Shown piece after piece: positions 55,469 through 64,000 of a stretch of 64,000 nucleotides of DNA. The stretch is from Parazoarcus communis. GTDB lineage: Bacteria; Pseudomonadota; Gammaproteobacteria; Burkholderiales; Rhodocyclaceae. Made by a program: the position numbers and the translations under genes. How positions within the stretch are numbered: the stretch's first letter is position 1; each line of letters opens with the position of its first letter. Where the stretch lies: positions 372,001-436,000 of the forward strand of contig NZ_CP022188.1 of assembly GCF_003111665.1 (NCBI RefSeq), written 5' to 3'. Below the pieces are notes generated by a model. That model saw nothing but the letters and a program-made list of their open reading frames with translations, searched no databases and was not told the origin of the DNA.

Positions 55469-55499
55469 GCCCCGGCGCGCTTCTCAAGCGCGCCGGGGC
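55469..55499. terminator. Perfect 12-bp hairpin between hisC and hisD
   Basis: GCCCCGGCGCGC, a 7-nt loop, and the exact complement, lying between the convergent ends of hisC and hisD. No T-run follows on either strand, so it may stop or protect transcripts in both directions without being a classical terminator. Confidence 0.65.
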
Positions 55500-55530
55500 C
55501 TCGGGGCAGCGTCTGGCGAAAGCCGGAAGA

Positions 55531-56838
55531 TCAAACCTTCAGCCGCATCTCCGCCGAGCGCGCGTGAGCCTGCAGGCCCTCACCATGCGCGAGAATCGAC
55601 GCAACCTTGCCCAGATGCTGGGCACCCGCCTCAGAGATGTGCACGATGCTGGTCCGCTTCTGGAAGTCATACACACCCAGCGGCGACGAAAAGCGCGCGC
55701 TGCGCATGGTCGGCAACACATGGTTGGGACCGGCACAGTAATCACCAAGCGCCTCGACCGCCCAGTGCCCGACGAAGATCGCCCCCGCATGGCGGATGTG
55801 ATCAACCCACTGCTCGGCGTTGTCCATCGACAGCTCAAGGTGTTCCGGTGCGATGCGGTTGGCGATGGCACACGCCTGCTCGAGACTCTCGACGTGAATC
55901 AGCGCACCACGATTGGCCAGCGATTTTGCGATGGTCTCCTGTCGCGGCATCGTCGGCAGCAGGCGGTCGATCGCATCGTGCACCGCATCGATGAAGCCGG
56001 CGTCCGTGCACAACAGGATGGACTGGGCGAGTTCGTCGTGCTCGGCCTGGGCGAAGAGGTCCATCGCCACCCAGTCGGCGTGGCCACTGCCATCAGAGAT
56101 GATCAGCACCTCTGACGGCCCGGCCACCATGTCGATGCCCACCGTACCGAACACCCGCCGCTTGGCCTCGGCAACAAAGGCATTGCCCGGTCCGACGATC
56201 TTGTCCACCTGGGGAATGGTCTGAGTGCCATAGGCAAGCGCAGCAACCGCTTGCGCACCGCCAATCGTGAACACCCGGTCCACGCCGGTAATCGCAGCGG
56301 CTGCCAGCACCAGCGGATTCTGCTCGCCGCCCGGCGTCGGCACGACCATGATCAGCTCGCCAACACCGGCCACCTTGGCCGGAATCGCATTCATCAGCAC
56401 CGAACTGGGATACGAGGCCCGTCCACCCGGCACATACAGGCCGACGCGATCGAGGGGCGTCACCTTCTGCCCGAGGCGGGTTCCATCGGCCTCGGTGTAC
56501 TCCCAGGAATCGGCCTTCTGGCGCTCGTGGTAGACACGCACGCGGTCGGCAGCCACGCGCAGCGCCTCGCGCTGCTCGACCGCCAGACCATCGAGCGCCG
56601 CATGCAGCGCAGACTTCGGCAGCTCAAGCGCCGCCATCGAGGCCACATCGAGGCGATCGAATCGTTTCGTGTACTCGATGACTGCTGCATCACCGGTCGC
56701 GCGCACCGCGCGCAGAATCTCGGTGACGGCTGCATCGATGCGATCGTCCGCAGATGCCTCGAACGCGAGCAGTGCATCGAGTACCGACAGGAATTCCGGC
56801 TCGCGCGCGTCGAGACGGCGAATGGGTGTCTGGCTCAT
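55531..56838 (-). CDS. hisD: Histidinol dehydrogenase
   Basis: 435 residues from the ATG giving [11 protein letters not shown]. HisD features: [57 protein letters not shown] and the C-terminal [20 protein letters not shown] with zinc and catalytic residues. Last two steps of histidine synthesis. It lies 8 bp after hisG. Confidence 0.97.
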   Translation of the reverse strand: MSQTPIRRLDAREPEFLSVLDALLAFEASADDRIDAAVTEILRAVRATGDAAVIEYTKRFDRLDVASMAALELPKSALHAALDGLAVEQREALRVAADRVRVYHERQKADSWEYTEADGTRLGQKVTPLDRVGLYVPGGRASYPSSVLMNAIPAKVAGVGELIMVVPTPGGEQNPLVLAAAAITGVDRVFTIGGAQAVAALAYGTQTIPQVDKIVGPGNAFVAEAKRRVFGTVGIDMVAGPSEVLIISDGSGHADWVAMDLFAQAEHDELAQSILLCTDAGFIDAVHDAIDRLLPTMPRQETIAKSLANRGALIHVESLEQACAIANRIAPEHLELSMDNAEQWVDHIRHAGAIFVGHWAVEALGDYCAGPNHVLPTMRSARFSSPLGVYDFQKRTSIVHISEAGAQHLGKVASILAHGEGLQAHARSAEMRLKV

Positions 56839-56846
56839 GGCAGGCC

Positions 56847-57491
56847 TCAGGGTTTGACTGCGCCGGCGAAGGCGTCGAGCATCGGCTGGATAAGTTCGCG
56901 CTTGAGCTTGAGCGAAGCCTGATTGACGATCAGGCGCGAACTGATCGGCATGATGTCTTCGACTTCCTCGAGATTGTTGGCGCGCAGCGTGCCGCCGGTG
57001 GAGACCAGGTCGACGATGGCATCGGCCAGACCGACCAGCGGCGCCAGCTCCATCGAGCCGTAGAGCTTGATCAGATCGACGTGCATTCCCTTGCCGGCGA
57101 AATGCGCCTTGGCGGCATTGATGTACTTGGTGGCGACGCGGATACGACCGCCAGGACGGATTGCCGCCTCGTAGTCGAAGCCTTTCTGCACCGCCACACA
57201 CAGGCGGCAGCGTGCGATGTTGAGATCGAGCGGCTGATAGAGCCCTGCTCCGCCATGCTCGATCAGCACGTCCTTGCCCGCGATGCCAAGATCGGCCGCG
57301 CCGTACTGGACATAGGTCGGTGTATCGGTCGCACGCACGATGACCAGACGCACATCAGGGCGGTTTGTGCCGATGATGAGCTTGCGCGAGCTTTCGGGAT
57401 TGTCGGTCGGGACGATGCCGGCTGCTGCCAGCAGCGGCAGGGTTTCCTCGAAGATACGGCCCTTGGACAGGGCGAGGGTGATGCTGGACAC
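56847..57491 (-). CDS. hisG: ATP phosphoribosyltransferase (short form)
   Basis: 214 residues with a GTG start. It is the short HisG form ([65 protein letters not shown]), which needs HisZ as regulatory partner; no hisZ is in the window. A TACAAT -10 element is seen on the minus strand at 57535-57530. First gene of hisGD, divergent from rnk. Confidence 0.95.
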   Translation of the reverse strand: MSSITLALSKGRIFEETLPLLAAAGIVPTDNPESSRKLIIGTNRPDVRLVIVRATDTPTYVQYGAADLGIAGKDVLIEHGGAGLYQPLDLNIARCRLCVAVQKGFDYEAAIRPGGRIRVATKYINAAKAHFAGKGMHVDLIKLYGSMELAPLVGLADAIVDLVSTGGTLRANNLEEVEDIMPISSRLIVNQASLKLKRELIQPMLDAFAGAVKP

Positions 57492-57638
57492 GGTTCTGAC
57501 CTTGCTGAATCGGGCCCGTATTGTAACCCGGCAGGGCTTCTGTTAGCCTCACACCAGATGGCTGAACCGCGACAGCGGCTCGGCCATTTTCTTTGTCTGC
57601 TCGACCATTTTCCTTTTTGTCATCAGGAAACGATCATC

Positions 57639-58037
57639 ATGAAACCCGAGATCATCATCTCAACGCAGGACATGGACAGGCTCGAAGGCCTGCTGTCCGC
57701 CCCCTCCGCGCGCAGCAGAAGCGATCTCGATCCACTGCGTGCCGAACTCGATCGCGCCGATGTGCGCGAGACGGAAGACATGCCGGACGACGTCATCATG
57801 ATGAACAGCCGCGCGCGCTTCCTGGAAGAAAACACTGGCCGCGAGTATGAACTCACGCTCACCTACCCGCGCGACGCCAGTGCCGAAACCAGCCACGTGT
57901 CCATCTTCTCGCCTGCGGGCAGCGCGCTGATCGGCCTCGCGACCGGTCAGAGCATCGACTGGACAACACCCGACGGGAAGCCGATCAGGCTGAAGGTACT
58001 GGCCGTAAAACAGGCCGCCGCAACGGCGCAACCGTAA
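57639..58037 (+). CDS. rnk: Nucleoside-diphosphate-kinase regulator-like (GreA/B C-terminal fold)
   Basis: 132 residues. An N-terminal helix pair (IIISTQDMDRLEGLLS) and the GreA/B C-terminal FKBP-like domain (VIMMNSRARFLEENTGREYE, LTLTYPRDA, SPAGSALIGLATGQSIDW). Such Rnk proteins bind RNA polymerase. It is the only plus-strand gene between hisG and murA. Confidence 0.88.
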   Translation: MKPEIIISTQDMDRLEGLLSAPSARSRSDLDPLRAELDRADVRETEDMPDDVIMMNSRARFLEENTGREYELTLTYPRDASAETSHVSIFSPAGSALIGLATGQSIDWTTPDGKPIRLKVLAVKQAAATAQP

Positions 58038-58045
58038 GCGAAACA

Positions 58046-58074
58046 ACCGGCGCGCCCTGACGGGCTGCGCCGGT
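58046..58074. terminator. Hairpin between convergent rnk and murA
   Basis: ACCGGCGC-GCCC, loop TGAC, GGGC-t-GCGCCGGT: a 12-bp stem with one bulge lying between two convergent stops. Like the hisC/hisD hairpin, it has no T-run. Confidence 0.6.
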
Positions 58075-58084
58075 GCGGGCGTCT

Positions 58085-59344
<1,260 letters not shown>

Positions 59345-59602
59345 TTACAGTCCCAACTCGACGCGCGCCTCGGCCCATTTGGCCGGGGTATAGGTTTGCA
59401 GCTGCAGGGCATGGATCTCGTTGCCCATCAGCTTGCCCAGCGTGGCGTAAACGGCCTGGTGCTGGCGCACCTTGAGCTGACCCTCGAAACTCGCGCTGAC
59501 CACGATCCCGCTGAAATGCACACCATCATCACCGTCGATGAGAACGAATTCGCAGGGGAGACCCTGCTCGATCAACCGCTTGACTTCACTTGCCTCGAAC
59601 AT
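59345..59602 (-). CDS. ibaG: BolA/IbaG-family protein
   Basis: 85 residues. BolA fold (DDGVHFSGIVVSASFEG, YATLGKLMGNEIHALQLQT) directly upstream of murA, the standard IbaG position. Usually binds Fe-S clusters with monothiol glutaredoxins. Confidence 0.93.
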   Translation of the reverse strand: MFEASEVKRLIEQGLPCEFVLIDGDDGVHFSGIVVSASFEGQLKVRQHQAVYATLGKLMGNEIHALQLQTYTPAKWAEARVELGL

Positions 59603-59615
59603 TTCCAGACTCCTC

Positions 59616-60416
59616 TCAGGCGCGCAACTTGTAGCCCCGTGCGAGCATCGCCAGGGTCAGTACCGCGACAAAAACAAAACACCCGCTCACCACACCGAGG
59701 CTGAGCCAGGGCGACACGTCGGACTGGCCGAAGAAGCCGTAGCGGAAGCCGTCGATCATGAAGAAGAACGGGTTGGCATGGGACACGTCCTGCCACAGCT
59801 GCGGCAGGGAATGAATCGAATAGAACACGCCCGACAGCATCGTGAGCGGCATGATCAGGAAGTTCTGAAACGCGGCAAGCTGATCGAACTTGTCCGCCCA
59901 GATGCCGGCAATGACGCCGAGCGAACTGAGAATGCCCCCGCCCAGCACGGCAAACACGATCACCCACAGGGGCGCGGCCATATGCAGTTCGACAAAGGGG
60001 ATCGAGATCAGCAATACGCCGACGCCGACGAACAGACCACGAAAGGTCGAGGCGATCACGTAGGCCGCATAGAACTCACGATAGGACAGTGGCGGCAGCA
60101 GCACGAAGATGATGTTACCGGTGATTTTGCTCTGTATCAGCGAGGATGAACTGTTCGCGAAGGCGTTCTGCAACAGCGACATCATCACCAGACCGGGCAC
60201 GAGAAAGGCGGTATAGGCGATATCGCCGTATACCGTGACGTGACGATCCAGCACATGGGAGAAGATGAGCAGGAAGAGCACGGCGTTGAGCACCGGCGCC
60301 ATGACGGTCTGGAAGGCCACCTTGCGGAAGCGCAACACTTCCTTGTACAGCAGGGTGCGAAACCCCATCCACGGGGCGTCCTCACCAGACACGATCTGCT
60401 GCGGACGCTCAGACAC
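59616..60416 (-). CDS. ABC-2 exporter permease (YadH-like)
   Basis: 266 residues from a GTG overlapping the ATPase stop. An alternative ATG at 60368 gives MGFRTLLYKEVLRF. Six helices of the ABC-2 type with LVPGLVMMSLLQNAFANSSS. Pairs with the ATPase just upstream. Substrate unknown. Confidence 0.9.
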   Translation of the reverse strand: MSERPQQIVSGEDAPWMGFRTLLYKEVLRFRKVAFQTVMAPVLNAVLFLLIFSHVLDRHVTVYGDIAYTAFLVPGLVMMSLLQNAFANSSSSLIQSKITGNIIFVLLPPLSYREFYAAYVIASTFRGLFVGVGVLLISIPFVELHMAAPLWVIVFAVLGGGILSSLGVIAGIWADKFDQLAAFQNFLIMPLTMLSGVFYSIHSLPQLWQDVSHANPFFFMIDGFRYGFFGQSDVSPWLSLGVVSGCFVFVAVLTLAMLARGYKLRA

Positions 60417-61317
60417 GATGCATGACCTCAATGAAAACCCGTTCCAGATCCGGCTCGCCGAGATGCATCTCGGTCACGCCTGCATTGCCTTCGCGCAGAC
60501 GGGCCAGCAGTTGTTCGACATCGGCGAAGGCATCGAAGGGAAACTCGATCCAGCCGCCCTCCACCGCATGTCCGCCAAGCACGAGCGCGACTTCCGGATG
60601 TGCGACCTTCACCCGCATGGTGTGCGTTGCAAAGCGATTGAGCAGGTTCTGCGTCGTATCGAGCGCGACCACCTTGCCCGCCTTGAGCATGGCGATGCGG
60701 CCACACAGGGTCTCGGCCTCTTCGAGATAGTGCGTGGTCAGCACGATGGTATGACCGTCCCGGTTGAGCTTGCGCACGAACTGCCACAAGCCCTGCCGCA
60801 GCTCGACATCGACGCCCGCGGTCGGCTCGTCGAGCACGATCACCGGCGGGCGATGAACCAGCGCCTGCGCCACCAGCACCCGGCGCTTCATGCCGCCGGA
60901 CAGGGTCCGCATGTTGGAAGCCGCCTTGGCCGTCAGATCCAGGCTGGCGAGGATCTCGTCGATCCAGTCGTCGTTGTTGCGAATGCCGAAATAGCCGGAC
61001 TGGATGCGCAACAACTCGCGCACGGTGAAGAAGGGATCGAAGACCAGTTCCTGCGGCACCACCCCGAGATTGCGCCTGGCCTTGCGATAGTCGCTCACGA
61101 CGTCGTGGCCCATCACTTCAAGCTTGCCGCTATCCGCACGCACCAGGCCGGCCAGCGCGGAAATCAGTGTTGTTTTGCCGGCGCCGTTTGGCCCCAGCAA
61201 GCCGAAGAACTCGCCCTGACGGATTTCAAGGTCGACGCCGCCCAGCGCCTGCAGGCGCCCGTATTGCTTGGTCACGGCGGAAATCCGGATTGCGGGAACA
61301 GTCGTCGTCATGCTCAA
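60409..61317 (-). CDS. ABC exporter ATPase (YadG-like)
   Basis: 302 residues. Walker A GPNGAGKTTLI, signature TLSGGMKRRV, Walker B VIVLDEPTAGVD and the switch His in VLTTHYLEEAE. Pairs with the ABC-2 permease downstream; overlaps mlaB by 4 bp. Confidence 0.94.
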   Translation of the reverse strand: MSMTTTVPAIRISAVTKQYGRLQALGGVDLEIRQGEFFGLLGPNGAGKTTLISALAGLVRADSGKLEVMGHDVVSDYRKARRNLGVVPQELVFDPFFTVRELLRIQSGYFGIRNNDDWIDEILASLDLTAKAASNMRTLSGGMKRRVLVAQALVHRPPVIVLDEPTAGVDVELRQGLWQFVRKLNRDGHTIVLTTHYLEEAETLCGRIAMLKAGKVVALDTTQNLLNRFATHTMRVKVAHPEVALVLGGHAVEGGWIEFPFDAFADVEQLLARLREGNAGVTEMHLGEPDLERVFIEVMHRV

Positions 61318-61586
61318 CCGGCAATCGGCAGGACTTCGTCCAGACCATAGAGTTCACTCAGGCTTTTCAGCCCGTCAGGCATACCGGTGACACTCAATGT
61401 GTCGCCGCGCGCCTTCAGCCGGCGCGACCATTCCAGAAGCAGCGCCAGCGCAGCCGAGTCGGCCTCGACAACGGCCGCGAGGTCTACGACGCAATTGCCC
61501 TCAGGAAGGGCACGATCGACCAGTCCGGCGATTGTCCGCATGGTGAGCACCCCCTCCATGCGGACAACGGTTGCTTCTGCCATCAA
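61314..61586 (-). CDS. mlaB: STAS-domain protein MlaB
   Basis: 90 residues. STAS fold (LPEGNCVVDLAAVVEADSAA, then LALLLEWSRRLKARGDTL) with the conserved Ser of SAALALLLEW. Regulates the MlaFE phospholipid transporter. Overlaps mlaC and the ATPase gene by 4 bp each. Confidence 0.9.
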   Translation of the reverse strand: MMAEATVVRMEGVLTMRTIAGLVDRALPEGNCVVDLAAVVEADSAALALLLEWSRRLKARGDTLSVTGMPDGLKSLSELYGLDEVLPIAG

Positions 61587-62215
61587 CTGCCCGCCTGTGC
61601 GCTCACGAGCGAGCTGTTCTTAGACTCCAGCGAACGAATCAGGCCATCAATGCCGTTGCTGCGCACCTCGGAGCCAAAGCTGCCCCGATAGTTGGTCACC
61701 AGGCTCACGCCGGCCACGACCACGTCGAATACCTTCCAGCCTGTGCTGGTCTTTTCCAGCATGTAGTCGATGCCGATGGGCTGAGCCCCCGGCTGACGCA
61801 CCTCGGTGCGCACCTGGACCGTCGTGTCGGCCACGCCCATGCGGGTGGGCTTGAAATCGATGACCTGCTCACGATACTGGGTCAGTGCATTCGAGTAGGT
61901 CCGCACCAGCAGGGTCTTGAATGCTTCGGTCAGACGGTCCTGCTGAACCGGCGTGGCGCTGCGCCAGTCGCGACCGACCGCCAGCATGGTCATGCGGCGA
62001 AAGTTGAAGTGGGGCAGCACCCGCTCCTCCACCAGACCAAGCGCCCGCGTGGTATCACCCGACTGAATGGCCTTGTCTTCGCGCACGATCGTCAGTACGT
62101 CGTTGGTCACCGAGCGCACCAGCACATCGGGCGGGGTCTTCTCGTCAATCGCAAACGCGGCAGGCGCAGCGGTCGCGAACATCAACAGGAAGCAGCACAA
62201 AATTCTCTTCATCAT
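61583..62215 (-). CDS. mlaC: Periplasmic phospholipid carrier MlaC
   Basis: 210 residues, starting at paired ATGs (62215/62212) with GGTGAG upstream. Signal peptide (to about AAFA), then the MlaC/Ttg2D fold (VLPHFNFRRMTMLAVGRDW, RTYSNALTQYREQVIDFKP, DVVVAGVSLVTNYRGSF). Shuttles phospholipids between MlaA and MlaD. Confidence 0.93.
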   Translation of the reverse strand: MMKRILCCFLLMFATAAPAAFAIDEKTPPDVLVRSVTNDVLTIVREDKAIQSGDTTRALGLVEERVLPHFNFRRMTMLAVGRDWRSATPVQQDRLTEAFKTLLVRTYSNALTQYREQVIDFKPTRMGVADTTVQVRTEVRQPGAQPIGIDYMLEKTSTGWKVFDVVVAGVSLVTNYRGSFGSEVRSNGIDGLIRSLESKNSSLVSAQAGS

Positions 62216-62225
62216 TCTCACCAGT

Positions 62226-63083
62226 TCAGTTGAAATGCCCGTCAGTTCGGGCATTCAGCGCAAAATCACCGACACCGAGCAGTTCCAGGTCTTCCACTGC
62301 AACCGCTGCGAGTTCGTCTGCAGCCCTGCCCAGCGGCAGGCTGTCACCGTCTACACGGCTGAAATCTTCGTACACCCGTGGCGGGTTGCCATCGAAAACT
62401 TTGTAACGGCGCTGTTCAAGATAGAAGTCGCGCACATAGCTGTACTTGTCGAGCGTGCCTTCTTCCAGGGTCTTGTCCACACCGAGGAGATTTGCGCGCG
62501 TGTTCAGGAGACGCACACCGGTCATCGTATTGCGCGTCGGGATGTGGCCAACGGACGACACGGGATCGACCGACATATCGACCGGAAGCATTGCTGCGTC
62601 ACGCAAGGTGCGCGGACCGAAGAAAGGCAGCACGATGTACGCACCGTCACCGACGCCCCAGCGGCCGAGCGTCTGACCAAAGTCCTCGTCATGCTTGGCA
62701 AAGCCCATCTCTGTCGCAATATCGAGCACACCGGCAATACCGAATGTCGAGTTGAACAGGAAGCGCATCATGTCACTCAGCGCATCTGCGAACTTGCCCT
62801 GAAGCAGGTTGTTGACGCCGATCCAGGGGTCGCCGAGGTTGCCGAACACGTTGCTCACGCCCGTGCGGACCGGCGACGGCAATACCGCATCGTAGGCCTG
62901 GGCGGCCGGCTTGATCACAGCCTTGTCCAGCCCTTCGTTGAATGAAAACATGGCCCGGTTGTAGCCTTCGAGCGGATCCTGAGGATCCGATGCCGTCGTC
63001 GCACAACCGCTACCCAGCAACACGGTTGCCGCCAGGACCAGCACACGCACGCCGCTTCGGAGGGGACGCATTGTTGCGTTCAT
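62226..63083 (-). CDS. mlaA: Outer-membrane lipoprotein MlaA (VacJ)
   Basis: 285 residues, ATG with GGAG 9 nt upstream. Lipobox LLGSGC near residue 26, then the MlaA donut features (DPLEGYNRAMFSFNEGLDKA, VNNLLQGKFADALSDMMRFL, NSTFGIAGVLDIATEMG). Removes mislocalised phospholipids from the outer leaflet. Its place between mlaD and mlaC differs from E. coli, where it is unlinked. Confidence 0.95.
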   Translation of the reverse strand: MNATMRPLRSGVRVLVLAATVLLGSGCATTASDPQDPLEGYNRAMFSFNEGLDKAVIKPAAQAYDAVLPSPVRTGVSNVFGNLGDPWIGVNNLLQGKFADALSDMMRFLFNSTFGIAGVLDIATEMGFAKHDEDFGQTLGRWGVGDGAYIVLPFFGPRTLRDAAMLPVDMSVDPVSSVGHIPTRNTMTGVRLLNTRANLLGVDKTLEEGTLDKYSYVRDFYLEQRRYKVFDGNPPRVYEDFSRVDGDSLPLGRAADELAAVAVEDLELLGVGDFALNARTDGHFN

Positions 63084-63111
63084 TTCGGTTTTCTCCATCG
63101 GGACGGGGCCG

Positions 63112-63582
63112 TCATTGCGCCGGCGCTTCAGCCGCCTTGTTGAACATGAACTGACCGATCAGCTTCTCGAGCACGACTGCAGACTGCGTAATCTGGATGA
63201 CGTCGCCCCCCTTGAGCACGTCGACCTCCGCCCCCGGTTCAAGTCCGATGTACTGCTCGCCGAGCAGACCGGACGTCAGGATGGTGGCAATGGTATCGCG
63301 GGGGAATTCATAACGACTATCCAGTTCGAGCTTGACCACCGCGCGATAGCGCTGCGAATCGAAGCGGATGTCCGCAACGCGCCCGACCAACACCCCCGCA
63401 CTCTTGACCGGCGCCCGCACCTTGAGCCCGCCGATGTTGTCGAAGGGCGCCTCAACCGCATAGAGCGTCGCGCCACTCAGGCCGGTGAAGTTGCCGACCT
63501 TCATTGCCAGAAAAATCAGTGCCGCACAACCCAGCACCACAAACACACCCACCCACAGGTCGAGCGTCGTTCTGCTCATCAT
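63112..63582 (-). CDS. mlaD: MCE-domain lipid-binding protein MlaD
   Basis: 156 residues. One N-terminal helix (LWVGVFVVLGCAALIFLAM) and one MCE domain (YAVEAPFDNIGGLKVRAPVK, GLLGEQYIGLEPGAE). Forms the periplasmic hexamer on MlaFE. Overlaps mlaE by 4 bp. Confidence 0.95.
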   Translation of the reverse strand: MMSRTTLDLWVGVFVVLGCAALIFLAMKVGNFTGLSGATLYAVEAPFDNIGGLKVRAPVKSAGVLVGRVADIRFDSQRYRAVVKLELDSRYEFPRDTIATILTSGLLGEQYIGLEPGAEVDVLKGGDVIQITQSAVVLEKLIGQFMFNKAAEAPAQ

Positions 63583-64000
63583 TGACCCCGGAACATGAAA
63601 GAAGTCAGTACAAAATCCAGCGCCAGAATTGCCAGCGCCGAGCTCACCACCGTGCGGGTAATCGCCCGCGAAACACCTTCGGCCGTCGGATTGCAGTCAT
63701 AGCCTTCGAACACCGCAATCAACGATACCGCCACACCGAAAACAAAGGATTTCAGCACCCCGTTCAGGATGTCGTAGCGAAAATCCACAGCCGCCTGCAT
63801 CTGTGACCAGAACGCGCCATCGTCGACGCCGATGAACACCACCCCGATCAGCCAGCCACCAAACACGCCCATGGCAGAAAACATCGCTGCCAGCAAAGGC
63901 ATCGAAATCACCCCACCCCAGAAGCGCGGCGCAACAACACGCGCAATCGGGTTCACGGCCATCATGTCCATGGCCTTCAACTGCTCGGTCGCCTTCATCA
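63579..64000 (-). CDS. mlaE: MlaE permease, 5' end off window
   Basis: The C-terminal ~140 codons of the MlaE/YrbE permease (QLKAMDMMAVNPIARVVAPR, RFWGGVISMPLLAA, DCNPTAEGVSRAITRTVVSS). The ATG at 63998 is internal, because the family is about 260 residues long; the gene starts beyond the right edge. mlaF is expected upstream. Confidence 0.94.
   Translation of the reverse strand, partial: MKATEQLKAMDMMAVNPIARVVAPRFWGGVISMPLLAAMFSAMGVFGGWLIGVVFIGVDDGAFWSQMQAAVDFRYDILNGVLKSFVFGVAVSLIAVFEGYDCNPTAEGVSRAITRTVVSSALAILALDFVLTSFMFRGQ

Overview
The window looks like a high-GC betaproteobacterial chromosome, most likely Rhodocyclales (Thauera/Azoarcus/Aromatoleum type). The call rests on the backbone gene order (rpe-gph-trpE, sucCD, a his block followed by hinT and tatABC, murA-ibaG-ABC exporter-mla) and on protein style, not on any search. 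It has two parts. Positions 1 to about 31,708 are an integrated genomic island. The rest is conserved backbone, interrupted by one group II intron.

Island (1-31,708). A minus-strand trio comes first (TetR regulator, DUF4105/Lnb-like membrane protein, lipoprotein running off the left edge). Divergent from it, some 25 kb of plus-strand genes lie mostly with short gaps or overlapping start/stop codons. They encode a NodT/HlyD/RbbA-like export system, a phasin, two short-chain dehydrogenases, a DUF3141 protein with a PHA-synthase-like catalytic triad, a MaoC-phosphotransacetylase fusion, acetate kinase, a GltS-like carrier, PhaC, a universal stress protein, an LpxR-like lipid A deacylase, an archaeal-type PRPP synthetase homologue, a divergent phosphoketolase, a beta-CASP nuclease and an AMP/thymidine phosphorylase. 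Read together, they could take RNA or nucleotides to ribose phosphate, acetyl phosphate, ATP/acetate or acetyl-CoA, and PHB granules. A perfect FNR/ANR-type box sits about 61 bp upstream of the start site predicted from a consensus -10 element, which suggests low-oxygen control. The island ends with LysR and XRE regulators, an orphan LysR effector domain and a tyrosine integrase.

The integrase-side junction falls inside trpG. Right after trpE the sequence encodes MLLMIDNYD and then stops, so the island has separated the first nine codons of trpG from the rest of the gene.

Backbone (31,752-64,000). trpE is preceded by a Trp-rich leader reading frame with hairpins. Then come gph, rpe, a GAF-domain GspE/PilB-type ATPase, an MBL phosphodiesterase, an FHA protein, a PP2C phosphatase, a group II intron (39,904-41,790) inserted one base past the sucD terminator, and sucCD. 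After these come a DUF2889 gene, a FimV-like gene, a Nif3-family gene and a DegS/AlgW-like protease, then tatABC-hinT-hisEIFAHB. hisC is inverted, followed by hisD-hisG, rnk, murA, ibaG, a two-gene ABC exporter and mlaBCAD with a partial mlaE at the right edge.
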